Origin: an uncultured Clostridia bacterium
GTDB taxonomy: Bacteria; Bacillota; Clostridia; Christensenellales; Borkfalkiaceae
Reading direction: 5' to 3'
Assembly: GCA_947629735.1 (NCBI GenBank)
Contig: CANREX010000103.1
Span: 1-5,305, forward strand
DNA length: 5,305 bases
In this document: one piece after another, positions 1-5,305 of the stretch
Layout: every line of letters begins with the position of its first letter
Numbering within the stretch: the first letter of the stretch is position 1
Notes under the pieces: model-generated
The model's database searches: none
What the model was told of the DNA's origin: nothing
Seen by the model: the letters and a program-made list of their open reading frames with translations, nothing else
Translations under genes and position numbers: made by a program

Positions 1-642
1 AAGCAGCATGTGGGAGTAGGGCAGACCGTCGAGAAAATTGCATATGTTTTGAGTTATCGCCTGTTTCTCGTCCGCGTAATCTTTAAGCATGGCGAGGGTT
101 GTGGCGTTGTTTTGTTTGATGGGAACAAGCCCGCCGCAATAGCCGAACGCCTTGTTGTAAATAAATTTCCCGTACCCGTTTTTGAGGTAAAAATCGCGCA
201 ATAAAGCGATGAGCTTTTCCCCGTTTTCGGCGGAAATCTTGACATCTCCCGAGAGTATTTCGGCTAATTTTGCTTCAATCGCGGCGGCTGAGTTTGCGGA
301 ACGGGCGGTGGAGCGGGAAGTTTTTCCGCAGAAAATTCTTCCGTCCTCCGCGCATTTTTTCACCGCGGCGCAAATTGCGGAAAGGTCGGCGATATACGCC
401 TTTGCGAGCGAGGGGGAAATCTCCTTGCCTTTCGCGCAGGAGCGGGCAAACGCGTTTTCGTCCGTCAAAATCAGTCTGCTTAAAAATAAAGCGAAGTCGC
501 TTTCCGCGCCGTAAACGTAGCAGTTATACAGCAAATCGTTGAACGCCGCGCCGTCATAGCCGCAGGCGTACGCGCCGAAAGAGGAGAAAACGGGGTGGTC
601 GATGTCCCTTAAAACAGTAAGCGAATTGAGAAAAGTATTCAT
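1..642 (-). CDS. DUF815-family ATP-binding protein, N-terminal part (runs off left edge)
   Basis: An open minus-strand frame of 214 codons begins with ATG at 642-640 and is still open at base 1, so the 3' part lies outside the window. The translation starts MNTFLNSLTVLRDIDHPVFS. The strongest resemblance is at residues 151-214: FYLKNGYGKF, then AFGYCGGLVPI, then DYADEKQAITQNICNFLDGLPYSHMLL split over 189-214. As I remember it, DUF815 proteins carry the same order (FYRKNGxGxFARYxAF, LVPI, a GYExQK segment, NNVLLYGDRGTGKSS). The Walker A loop would therefore follow directly beyond the edge. The region before residue 150 is mostly helical and has no signal peptide or membrane segment, so a cytoplasmic protein is likely. 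The family is a predicted AAA+-like ATPase with no settled role. An in-frame TAG at about 673-675 and the promoter at 675-703 support the ATG at 642; no clear Shine-Dalgarno site precedes it. The overlapping plus-strand frames at 10-542 are shadows. Confidence 0.72.
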   Translation of the reverse strand, partial: MNTFLNSLTVLRDIDHPVFSSFGAYACGYDGAAFNDLLYNCYVYGAESDFALFLSRLILTDENAFARSCAKGKEISPSLAKAYIADLSAICAAVKKCAEDGRIFCGKTSRSTARSANSAAAIEAKLAEILSGDVKISAENGEKLIALLRDFYLKNGYGKFIYNKAFGYCGGLVPIKQNNATTLAMLKDYADEKQAITQNICNFLDGLPYSHMLL

Positions 643-660
643 AAAATATGCGCCCGAAAA

Positions 661-709
661 CAAATTTTTTATCTATTATACACCTATCAGGTCGAATATG
701 CAAATTTTT
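661..709 (+). repeat. Short direct repeat CAAATTTTT, two copies 40 bases apart
   Basis: CAAATTTTT occurs at 661-669 and again at 701-709. The right copy overlaps the leftward -35 box and the left copy lies at the expected leftward transcription start. The spacing of 40 bases is close to four helical turns. The sequence is AT-rich and short, so it could be curved promoter DNA, a regulator site pair or coincidence. Confidence 0.3.
675..703 (-). promoter_or_regulatory. Sigma-A-type promoter for the leftward DUF815-like gene
   Basis: On the minus strand a -35-like TTGCAT (703-698) and a perfect -10 TATAAT (680-675) are separated by 17 bases. Transcription would start near 668, giving a leader of about 25 bases before the ATG at 642. 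The -35 box matches the consensus only in TTG. The spacer contains a short dyad, ACCT-ATC-AGGT on the plus strand at 682-692, that could serve a regulator but may be chance. Confidence 0.6.
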
Positions 710-740
710 GCCGATATTTTTCAATAATTTGTCATTATAC

Positions 741-769
741 TTGACTAATCGCGTTTATGAGAATATAAT
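741..769 (+). promoter_or_regulatory. Sigma-A-type promoter of ilvC
   Basis: TTGACT at 741-746 (5 of 6 to the -35 consensus) and TATAAT at 764-769 (6 of 6) are separated by 17 bases. Transcription would start near 776, leaving only about 27 bases before the ilvC ATG at 803. That leaves no room for a T-box or attenuator leader, which often precedes branched-chain amino acid genes in Firmicutes. Control, if any, is more likely by a DNA-binding regulator. The promoter is back to back with the leftward promoter at 675-703. Confidence 0.85.
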
Positions 770-782
770 GATTGAAAATCAT
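768..782. promoter_or_regulatory. Perfect 6-base inverted repeat at the ilvC transcription start (candidate operator)
   Basis: ATGATT, a 3-base centre GAA, and AATCAT form a perfect dyad. It overlaps the end of the -10 box and the predicted start site of ilvC, a position where a bound repressor would block transcription. It is short and AT-rich, so chance is a real alternative. No regulator gene lies nearby to name. Confidence 0.3.
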
Positions 783-789
783 AAATGAC

Positions 790-797
790 GGGAGAGG
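790..797 (+). promoter_or_regulatory. Ribosome binding site that fixes the ilvC start
   Basis: GGGAGAGG lies 5 bases before the ATG at 803. An in-frame ATG at 785 would add six residues (MTGEVF), but it sits before this site and only about 9 bases after the predicted transcription start, with no Shine-Dalgarno site of its own. The start at 803 also gives the usual short KARI N-terminus. Confidence 0.85.
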
Positions 798-802
798 TTT
801 TT

Positions 803-1831
803 ATGTCCAAAATTTATTATCAGTCGGATTGCGACATCAAGGTTCTTAAAAATAAGACCGTGGCGGTCATAGGTTACGGCAGTCAGGGTCACGCGCACGC
901 GCTCAATTTGCGCGACAGCGGCGTTAAGGTCATTATAGGTCTGCATGAAGGCGGCAAGAGCTGGCCGAAAGCCAAGGCGGCGGGGTTCGAAGTCTACACC
1001 GTTGCGGAAGCCGCCAAGCGCGCGGACGTCGTAATGATTTTAATCAACGACGAACGGCAGGCAAAAGTCTACAAGGAGAGCATTGAGCGCAACCTTAAAG
1101 AGGGCGCGGCGCTTGCGTTTGCGCACGGATTCAACATTCATTTCAAGCAGATTATTCCGCCCGCAAACGTGGACGTGTTCATGATCGCCCCCAAAGGTCC
1201 CGGGCACACGGTTCGCTCGGAATATCAGGAAGGCAAGGGCGTTCCCTGTCTTGTAGCGGTGGAGCAGGACTTTACGGGCAAGGCGTTGGACGTTGCGCTT
1301 GCTTATGCCGCGGGAATAGGCGGCGCTCGTGCGGGCGTGCTCGAAACTACGTTCAAGTGCGAGACCGAAACCGACCTTTTCGGCGAACAAGCCGTGCTCT
1401 GCGGCGGCGTGACGGCGCTCATGAAAGCGGGCTTCGAAACGCTTGTCGAGGCGGGTTACGACCCCAAGAACGCGTATTTCGAGTGTATTCATGAAATGAA
1501 ACTTATAGTCGACCTCATTTATAAGGGCGGCTTCTCGATGATGAGATATTCCATTTCCGATACTGCGGAATTCGGCGACTACGAGACGGGCAAGAGGCTA
1601 ATAACCGACGAAACGAAGAAGGAAATGAAGAAAATTCTTTCCGAAATTCAGGACGGCACATTCGCCTCCAAGTGGATAGCCGAAAACAACAACGGCAGGG
1701 CTCACTTCAACGCGAAGCGCGCGTTGGAGGCTTCGCACCAGCTCGAAGAGGTCGGTAAGGAAATACGCAGCATGTATTCGTGGAACACCGACAACATCGT
1801 CGAAGCGGAAGAGGGAAAAACCAAACTATGA
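803..1831 (+). CDS. ilvC: Ketol-acid reductoisomerase, class I (IlvC)
   Basis: This 342-aa enzyme converts 2-acetolactate or 2-aceto-2-hydroxybutyrate to the dihydroxy acid (isomerisation, then NAD(P)H reduction), the second common step of valine, leucine and isoleucine synthesis in the cytoplasm. The N-terminal Rossmann domain (about 1-182) has GYGSQG at 24-29. The conserved active-site segments are AHGFNIHF (His108), APKGPGHT (Lys131), ETETDLFGEQ (Asp191 and Glu195), FECIHEMK (Glu227 and Glu231) and SISDTAEFGDY (Ser252). They match the Mg2+ and substrate residues of Azotobacter KARI with an offset of one. The C-terminal knotted domain spans about 183-327, and the length fits the short class I form. 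The coenzyme loop at 46-53 is unusual (GLHEGGKS); see findings. Its own promoter and terminator, and no other ilv or leu gene in view, suggest a single-gene transcript. Confidence 0.97.
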   Translation: MSKIYYQSDCDIKVLKNKTVAVIGYGSQGHAHALNLRDSGVKVIIGLHEGGKSWPKAKAAGFEVYTVAEAAKRADVVMILINDERQAKVYKESIERNLKEGAALAFAHGFNIHFKQIIPPANVDVFMIAPKGPGHTVRSEYQEGKGVPCLVAVEQDFTGKALDVALAYAAGIGGARAGVLETTFKCETETDLFGEQAVLCGGVTALMKAGFETLVEAGYDPKNAYFECIHEMKLIVDLIYKGGFSMMRYSISDTAEFGDYETGKRLITDETKKEMKKILSEIQDGTFASKWIAENNNGRAHFNAKRALEASHQLEEVGKEIRSMYSWNTDNIVEAEEGKTKL

Positions 1832-1853
1832 CAAAGTCAAAATTACCGCAAAC

Positions 1854-1899
1854 AATCAAAAGCGCGTTCTGTAAAAAAGAGCGTGCTTTTTTGATTTTT
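1854..1899 (+). terminator. Intrinsic terminator after ilvC
   Basis: GCGCGTTCT (1862-1870) pairs with AGAGCGTGC (1878-1886) with two G-T wobbles around a 7-base loop, followed by a run of six T (1887-1892). The stem can extend outward as AATCAAAA with TTTTGATT, with two T bulged, and a second T run follows at 1895-1899. It begins 23 bases after the ilvC stop and should separate ilvC from ftsK. Confidence 0.88.
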
Positions 1900-1912
1900 A
1901 TCGCCCATTTTG

Positions 1913-1941
1913 TTGTTTTTTTACGGGCTTAATGTTATAAT
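1913..1941 (+). promoter_or_regulatory. Extended -10 promoter for ftsK-rimO
   Basis: TGTTATAAT at 1933-1941 contains a perfect TATAAT (1936-1941) and the upstream TGn of an extended -10 element. A weaker -35-like TTGTTT at 1913-1918 lies at 17-base spacing. Transcription would start near 1948, about 30 bases before the GTG start at 1978. With the terminator just upstream, this makes ftsK the first gene of its own transcript. Confidence 0.75.
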
Positions 1942-1965
1942 ATTTGTTAGTTAAAATACGCGTTC

Positions 1966-1969
1966 GGAG
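1966..1969 (+). promoter_or_regulatory. Ribosome binding site supporting a GTG start for ftsK
   Basis: GGAG lies 8 bases before GTG at 1978. The ATG at 1970 is in another frame, and the next in-frame ATG (2038) falls inside the first membrane helix and would remove its basic N-terminal flank, so GTG is preferred. Confidence 0.75.
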
Positions 1970-1977
1970 ATGGCGGC

Positions 1978-4900
1978 GTGAAGAAAAGAAATAACAACGG
2001 AAAACAATCATACATATTGACGCGCGAAACGCTCGGCATGACTATAATGCTGTTCTGTTTTGTGGTTGCGGTCATGCTATTGACGCACAGGGCGGTGTTC
2101 GCGGGTCTCGGCGGCGCGATCTGTACGTTCATGTACGGAACGTTCGGCTACGGGTCGTATCTCGTTTTGGGCGCGCTGGGCTGCCTCGGGTTCTGGCTCA
2201 CGTTTGAAAAATTCCCCAAGTTAAAGGCGGTGGAAGTCGCAGTCATTGCCGCAGTCGTGCTGTCCGCGTTTTTGCTGTTCCATGCCGTTTCCACGCGCGA
2301 TTTCGCCCTCGACGGCTTCGGCGAATATCTTGCCGACTGCTACAACAACGCTCAGGCGGGTTATTCGGGATATACGTTCGGCGGCGTGGTTTCGGGCATT
2401 TTGGTCTATCCGATAGCCAAGGGCACGACATTTATCGGCGCATACGTCATATTTTCGCTTATCCTCGCGGCGTGCGCTTATCTCACGTTTTTGGTGATAA
2501 GAAGGCGCGTTCTCGCCGATAGGGTCGCCAAGGGTGCGACCGTTAAGGACGCCCCCGACGTCGTCCGCGAAGAGGACGAGGAGAAGTCCGCCGACAAGAT
2601 GTACGCTCTCAACGAAAATTACGAAATTGTCAAAAACGACGTGCAGGGGGACGTCAAAGAAGTCAAAGGGGAAATTCCGCCCGAACGCAAAGAGCCCGAG
2701 GGCAAGAGCGAGGAGGAATTGCAGGCTGACAGAGGCAGAAAAATACTCTTCGAGCCGGGCGAATTTGCCGCCGAAAGTTACAGGCGCAATCTGATTTTCA
2801 ACGAAAATTCCTATTTCAATCACCCTGTCCGCAACGACGACGATTATCTGCGCAGTTTTTCAAACGGCGACAAGCCCAAAGAAAACGAAACTCCGCCCCC
2901 GCAGGCGACATACACATCCGACTATTCGCGGGAAGTGGAGAGCAGCGCGGAGCAGAGCCCTACGCCGTCCTATATTTACGGCGAAAAACCCGCGGAAAAC
3001 CTTTCCGACGACTTTGCGGAAGAGCAGCCCTACGAAAGATATACAGTAAGTTCCGACCGCTCGGAATATTCAGGTGAACAACCCGACAGCGCGTTCGGAC
3101 AAGAGAGCGACGGGGAGAGCGAGGAGATTTCTCCCGCAGCCGAACAGCCCGAAATTCCGCCGCGCAGGACGGACTTCGGCGAAAGAGAAAACTTTGCCGA
3201 TACTATGCGCACGCCCGCCGACAGAGGCGAAATGTTCGATAGAACGGACAGGGCGGACAGAGGCGAAATGTTCGACAGGTCGGACAGGACGGATAGAAGC
3301 GAAATGTTCGACAGAAGCGAGAATGGAGATACCGACTCAGACTCGATTCCCGAAAGAGGCGACAACATTTTCGGCGTTTTCGGCGAGGGCGAAAGGCAAC
3401 AGACCGAAAGAGGCGCGGAAGAAAATTCGGAGTCTTTTGACTCGACCAGAAGAAGCCGAAGCCGCGAAAATATATTTGACGACGACGATGACGACGATAA
3501 TCTGTTCGGCGAGACAGGCTCGCTTGCGGGCGGCTCGCAGGTCGGCAGGCGCGGCGAAAGTTTCGGCGAAAGCGGCGTTCCCGAACGTCGGGACAGCGCG
3601 CGAGGTTTTGAGACGTCTTCCGAAAGTGAATCTACGCCCGTTCGCGGCGAACAGCGCGGGGAGATAATTCCGCCCGTTTCGCCCATTCGCGGACAAGCGC
3701 CCGCGGCGTTTGCGCAGGAGAAAAAAGAGCAAACTCCCGCACCCGCCCCCGCGCCCGAAAAGCCCAAGCACGTCTGGAAGAAATACATTCGTCCCACGCT
3801 CGACCTTCTGGACGATTATCCCGAAAACAACAACGTCAACACCGCGGAAATAGAGGAGAGCAAGCGCGTAATTTGCGAAACGCTTGCAAGTTTCCACATC
3901 GCGAGCCAGGTATCAAACGTAGTGGTAGGTCCTGCGATAACGCGTTACGACGTGATAATTGAAGATAAGACGAATATCAAAAACGCCTTGAAGTACAGGG
4001 AAGCCGTGGCAATGGCGCTCATGAAGGAGAACGTGAACGCATACCTCAACTATTCCAAGGGCGCGATCTCGATAGAAGTCCCCAACTCAAAGAGGGCGGT
4101 CGTAGGCTTGAAGAGCATGCTTGCGAGCAGTCAATTTATAAACTGCAAACCCAACACGCTTACCTTTGCGCTCGGCAAGAACGTGGAAGGGCAAGTGGTC
4201 TGCCCCGACATAACCAAGATGCCTCACCTTCTTGTAGCGGGCACGACGGGCAGCGGTAAGAGTATCTGTTTAAGCGCGCTTATTGTCAGCCTTCTGTACA
4301 AATACGGACCGGAAGAGTTGCGGTTTATCCTCGTTGACCCCAAGCAGGTGGAATTCATCTCCTACGACAAACTGCCGCACCTTATGATAAACGAAATTAT
4401 CTACGACGTGGATAAAGCCATAAAGGCTTTGAATTGGGCGATCAAGGAGATGGAGGACAGGTACGCCAAATTCAAGGAGATGACCGAAAAGGGCGTAGCT
4501 ACCAAAAACCTCACGGAATACAACGCGCATTTGCCCGAAGGCGAGGAAAAACTGCCCAAGATAGTCATAATTCTCGACGAATTCGGCGATTTGATGTTGC
4601 AGGCGAAAAAGGAAATCGAAAGCCGCATTATAAGGCTCGTGCAAAAGGCGCGCGCGTGCGGAATTCACCTTATTCTCGCCACGCAGAGACCTTCCGTAGA
4701 CTGCATCACGGGTCTTATCAAGTCAAATTTGCCCACCCGCATAGGCTTTAAGGTCAATTCGTTCGACGACGCCCGCTGTATTTTCGATATCGGCGGCGCG
4801 GAAAAGCTGCTCGGCAAGGGCGACCTTTATTACCGTTCTGCGGAAAACCCCGAGCTCGCCCGCGTTCAGGGCTGCTTTATCGACACGCATGAAGTCCAGA

Positions 4901-5256
4901 AAGTCACGGATTTCGTCAAGGAGAACAACGAAACGTTCTTCGACCAGACCGTGTCCGACTTCATAAATACCGTAGAAGAGCCCGAGGAGACGGCTTCGGA
5001 CGACGGCGGCGCAGCCGGCGCGGAGACAAAGATAGACGATACGTTTATCAAGGCTTTGAAGTTCTGCGTGACGAGCAACCAGGCTTCCGTCTCCATGATT
5101 CAGCGCAGATTCCCGATAGGGTATATGAAGGCTTGCAAGATAATCGACTGGATGGAAAACATGAACTATATCACCCAATCGGAGGGCTCGAAGCCCAGAA
5201 AAGTTCTGCTTTCCCGCGAAGAATTTATCAGAATTTTCGGTGACGTAGATGATTGA
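1978..5256 (+). CDS. ftsK: FtsK/SpoIIIE-family septal DNA translocase
   Basis: This 1092-aa membrane-anchored ATPase pumps double-stranded DNA at the division or sporulation septum. After the basic start MKKRNNNGK come hydrophobic helices at about 18-42, 57-77, 83-104 and 150-174. A long charged linker of low complexity spans about 176-597, with a 12-aa repeat at 415-450 and seven Asp at 501-507. The motor starts near VWKKYIRPTLDLLDDYP (about residue 599 onward). It has Walker A GTTGSGKS at 755-762, VDPKQVE at 786-792, Walker B IVIILDEFGDL at 862-872, LATQRPS around 902 and GGAEKLLGKGDL at 939-950. A winged-helix gamma domain (about 1021-1085) contains SVSMIQRRFPIGYMKACKII and GSKPRKVLL. The length lies between SpoIIIE (about 790) and E. 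coli FtsK (1329), owing to the linker. Full membrane and gamma domains argue against the soluble SftA type. Whether it acts mainly in division or sporulation cannot be told here. Confidence 0.96.
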   Translation: MKKRNNNGKQSYILTRETLGMTIMLFCFVVAVMLLTHRAVFAGLGGAICTFMYGTFGYGSYLVLGALGCLGFWLTFEKFPKLKAVEVAVIAAVVLSAFLLFHAVSTRDFALDGFGEYLADCYNNAQAGYSGYTFGGVVSGILVYPIAKGTTFIGAYVIFSLILAACAYLTFLVIRRRVLADRVAKGATVKDAPDVVREEDEEKSADKMYALNENYEIVKNDVQGDVKEVKGEIPPERKEPEGKSEEELQADRGRKILFEPGEFAAESYRRNLIFNENSYFNHPVRNDDDYLRSFSNGDKPKENETPPPQATYTSDYSREVESSAEQSPTPSYIYGEKPAENLSDDFAEEQPYERYTVSSDRSEYSGEQPDSAFGQESDGESEEISPAAEQPEIPPRRTDFGERENFADTMRTPADRGEMFDRTDRADRGEMFDRSDRTDRSEMFDRSENGDTDSDSIPERGDNIFGVFGEGERQQTERGAEENSESFDSTRRSRSRENIFDDDDDDDNLFGETGSLAGGSQVGRRGESFGESGVPERRDSARGFETSSESESTPVRGEQRGEIIPPVSPIRGQAPAAFAQEKKEQTPAPAPAPEKPKHVWKKYIRPTLDLLDDYPENNNVNTAEIEESKRVICETLASFHIASQVSNVVVGPAITRYDVIIEDKTNIKNALKYREAVAMALMKENVNAYLNYSKGAISIEVPNSKRAVVGLKSMLASSQFINCKPNTLTFALGKNVEGQVVCPDITKMPHLLVAGTTGSGKSICLSALIVSLLYKYGPEELRFILVDPKQVEFISYDKLPHLMINEIIYDVDKAIKALNWAIKEMEDRYAKFKEMTEKGVATKNLTEYNAHLPEGEEKLPKIVIILDEFGDLMLQAKKEIESRIIRLVQKARACGIHLILATQRPSVDCITGLIKSNLPTRIGFKVNSFDDARCIFDIGGAEKLLGKGDLYYRSAENPELARVQGCFIDTHEVQKVTDFVKENNETFFDQTVSDFINTVEEPEETASDDGGAAGAETKIDDTFIKALKFCVTSNQASVSMIQRRFPIGYMKACKIIDWMENMNYITQSEGSKPRKVLLSREEFIRIFGDVDD
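3220..3327 (+). repeat. 36-base in-frame tandem repeat (three copies) in the ftsK linker
   Basis: Three consecutive 36-base units at 3220-3255, 3256-3291 and 3292-3327 encode DRGEMFDRTDRA, DRGEMFDRSDRT and DRSEMFDRSENG. The first two copies differ at 4 of 36 bases; the third is degenerate, mainly in its last third. The core GEMFDR or SEMFDR is kept in all three. The near-identity of the first two suggests fairly recent duplication, and copy number may vary between strains. Confidence 0.9.
5239..5243 (+). promoter_or_regulatory. Weak ribosome binding site for rimO inside the end of ftsK
   Basis: GGTGA lies 5 bases before the ATG at 5249. It is a poor Shine-Dalgarno match. With the 8-base gene overlap, rimO translation is likely coupled to ribosomes finishing ftsK. 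Confidence 0.4.
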
Positions 5257-5305
5257 TTTTACCGCCAAGAAATTCGGGCTTATATCCCTCGGGTGCGATA
5301 AAAAC
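5249..5305 (+). CDS. rimO: Ribosomal protein S12 methylthiotransferase RimO, first 19 codons (runs off right edge)
   Basis: The frame starts at ATG 5249, overlaps the ftsK stop by 8 bases and encodes MIDFTAKKFGLISLGCDKN to the edge. ISLGCxKN is the N-terminal signature of the methylthiotransferase family, and its Cys (residue 16 here) is the first ligand of the auxiliary iron-sulphur cluster. GCDKN favours RimO over the related MiaB, which usually has TxGCQMN. RimO is a radical-SAM enzyme that adds a methylthio group to an aspartate of ribosomal protein S12. The ftsK-rimO order is common in Firmicutes, often followed by pgsA, cinA and recA, which may lie beyond the edge. The radical-SAM CxxxCxxC motif is outside the window, so the call rests on 19 residues plus context. 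Confidence 0.85.
   Translation, partial: MIDFTAKKFGLISLGCDKN

Noticed and set aside
209..542. Plus-strand open frames at 10-204, 209-514 and 270-542
   Set aside because: They are shadows of the minus-strand DUF815-like gene. Their translations are Arg/Ser/Ala-rich with no motif, and no promoter precedes them.
785..802. Upstream ATG giving IlvC six extra residues
   Set aside because: It precedes the ribosome binding site at 790-797 and lacks one of its own; the start at 803 fits both the site and the family.
1040..1492. Minus-strand open frame of 150 codons inside ilvC
   Set aside because: The sense strand encodes the conserved KARI active site through this stretch, so the antisense frame is incidental.
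1832..1977. Possible small RNA or leader between ilvC and ftsK
   Set aside because: The terminator hairpin and the extended -10 promoter account for the structure seen; the remaining bases show no second hairpin or open frame with a binding site.
1942..1977. LexA-type SOS box before ftsK
   Set aside because: GCGTTCGG at 1960-1967 resembles half of a GAAC-N4-GTTC site, but there is no matching left half.
2221..2823. Minus-strand open frame of 200 codons opposite the ftsK membrane and early linker region
   Set aside because: It is a shadow of ftsK; the translation has no family signature and no promoter or binding site supports it.
3220..3327. The 36-base repeats as a CRISPR-like array
   Set aside because: The units are contiguous without spacers, are in frame with ftsK and encode a 12-aa repeat.
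3030..3797. Long minus-strand open frame (255 codons, Ser/Leu-rich) opposite the ftsK linker
   Set aside because: It is the antisense of low-complexity codons for Asp, Glu, Arg and Ser, which rarely give stops. It has no recognisable domain and lies fully inside a confident gene.

Overview
The window looks like chromosomal housekeeping DNA from a member of the Firmicutes, probably an uncultured clostridial lineage. Base composition is close to even by eye. The evidence is a DUF815-type ATPase, a class I ketol-acid reductoisomerase, a FtsK/SpoIIIE translocase followed at once by rimO (an order common in Firmicutes), and consensus-like sigma-A promoters with Shine-Dalgarno sites. The lineage assignment is inference; nothing seen fixes the genus.

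Layout. Positions 1-642 hold the N-terminal 214 codons of a minus-strand gene that runs off the left edge; it resembles the DUF815 ATP-binding family and is cut just before the expected Walker A loop. Positions 643-802 are a divergent intergenic region with one promoter for each direction and several short repeats. Positions 803-1831 encode IlvC (342 aa), followed by a good intrinsic terminator, so ilvC appears to be a single-gene transcript. Positions 1832-1977 hold that terminator and then an extended -10 promoter. Positions 1978-5256 encode a 1092-aa membrane-anchored FtsK/SpoIIIE DNA translocase with a long acidic, repeat-bearing linker. Its last 8 bases overlap the start of rimO (5249 to beyond the right edge).

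Function. IlvC performs the second step of branched-chain amino acid synthesis and has no evident functional link to its neighbours. FtsK moves chromosomal DNA through the closing division or sporulation septum. RimO modifies ribosomal protein S12 and is probably translated from the same message as ftsK. The left gene is a predicted ATPase of unknown role.

I see no CRISPR array, tRNA or rRNA gene, insertion sequence, phage gene or defence system, and no convincing undescribed system. The most informative details are inside ftsK (substitutions in the DNA-reading helix of the gamma domain, an aromatic island and repeats in the linker) and in the coenzyme-binding loop of IlvC.
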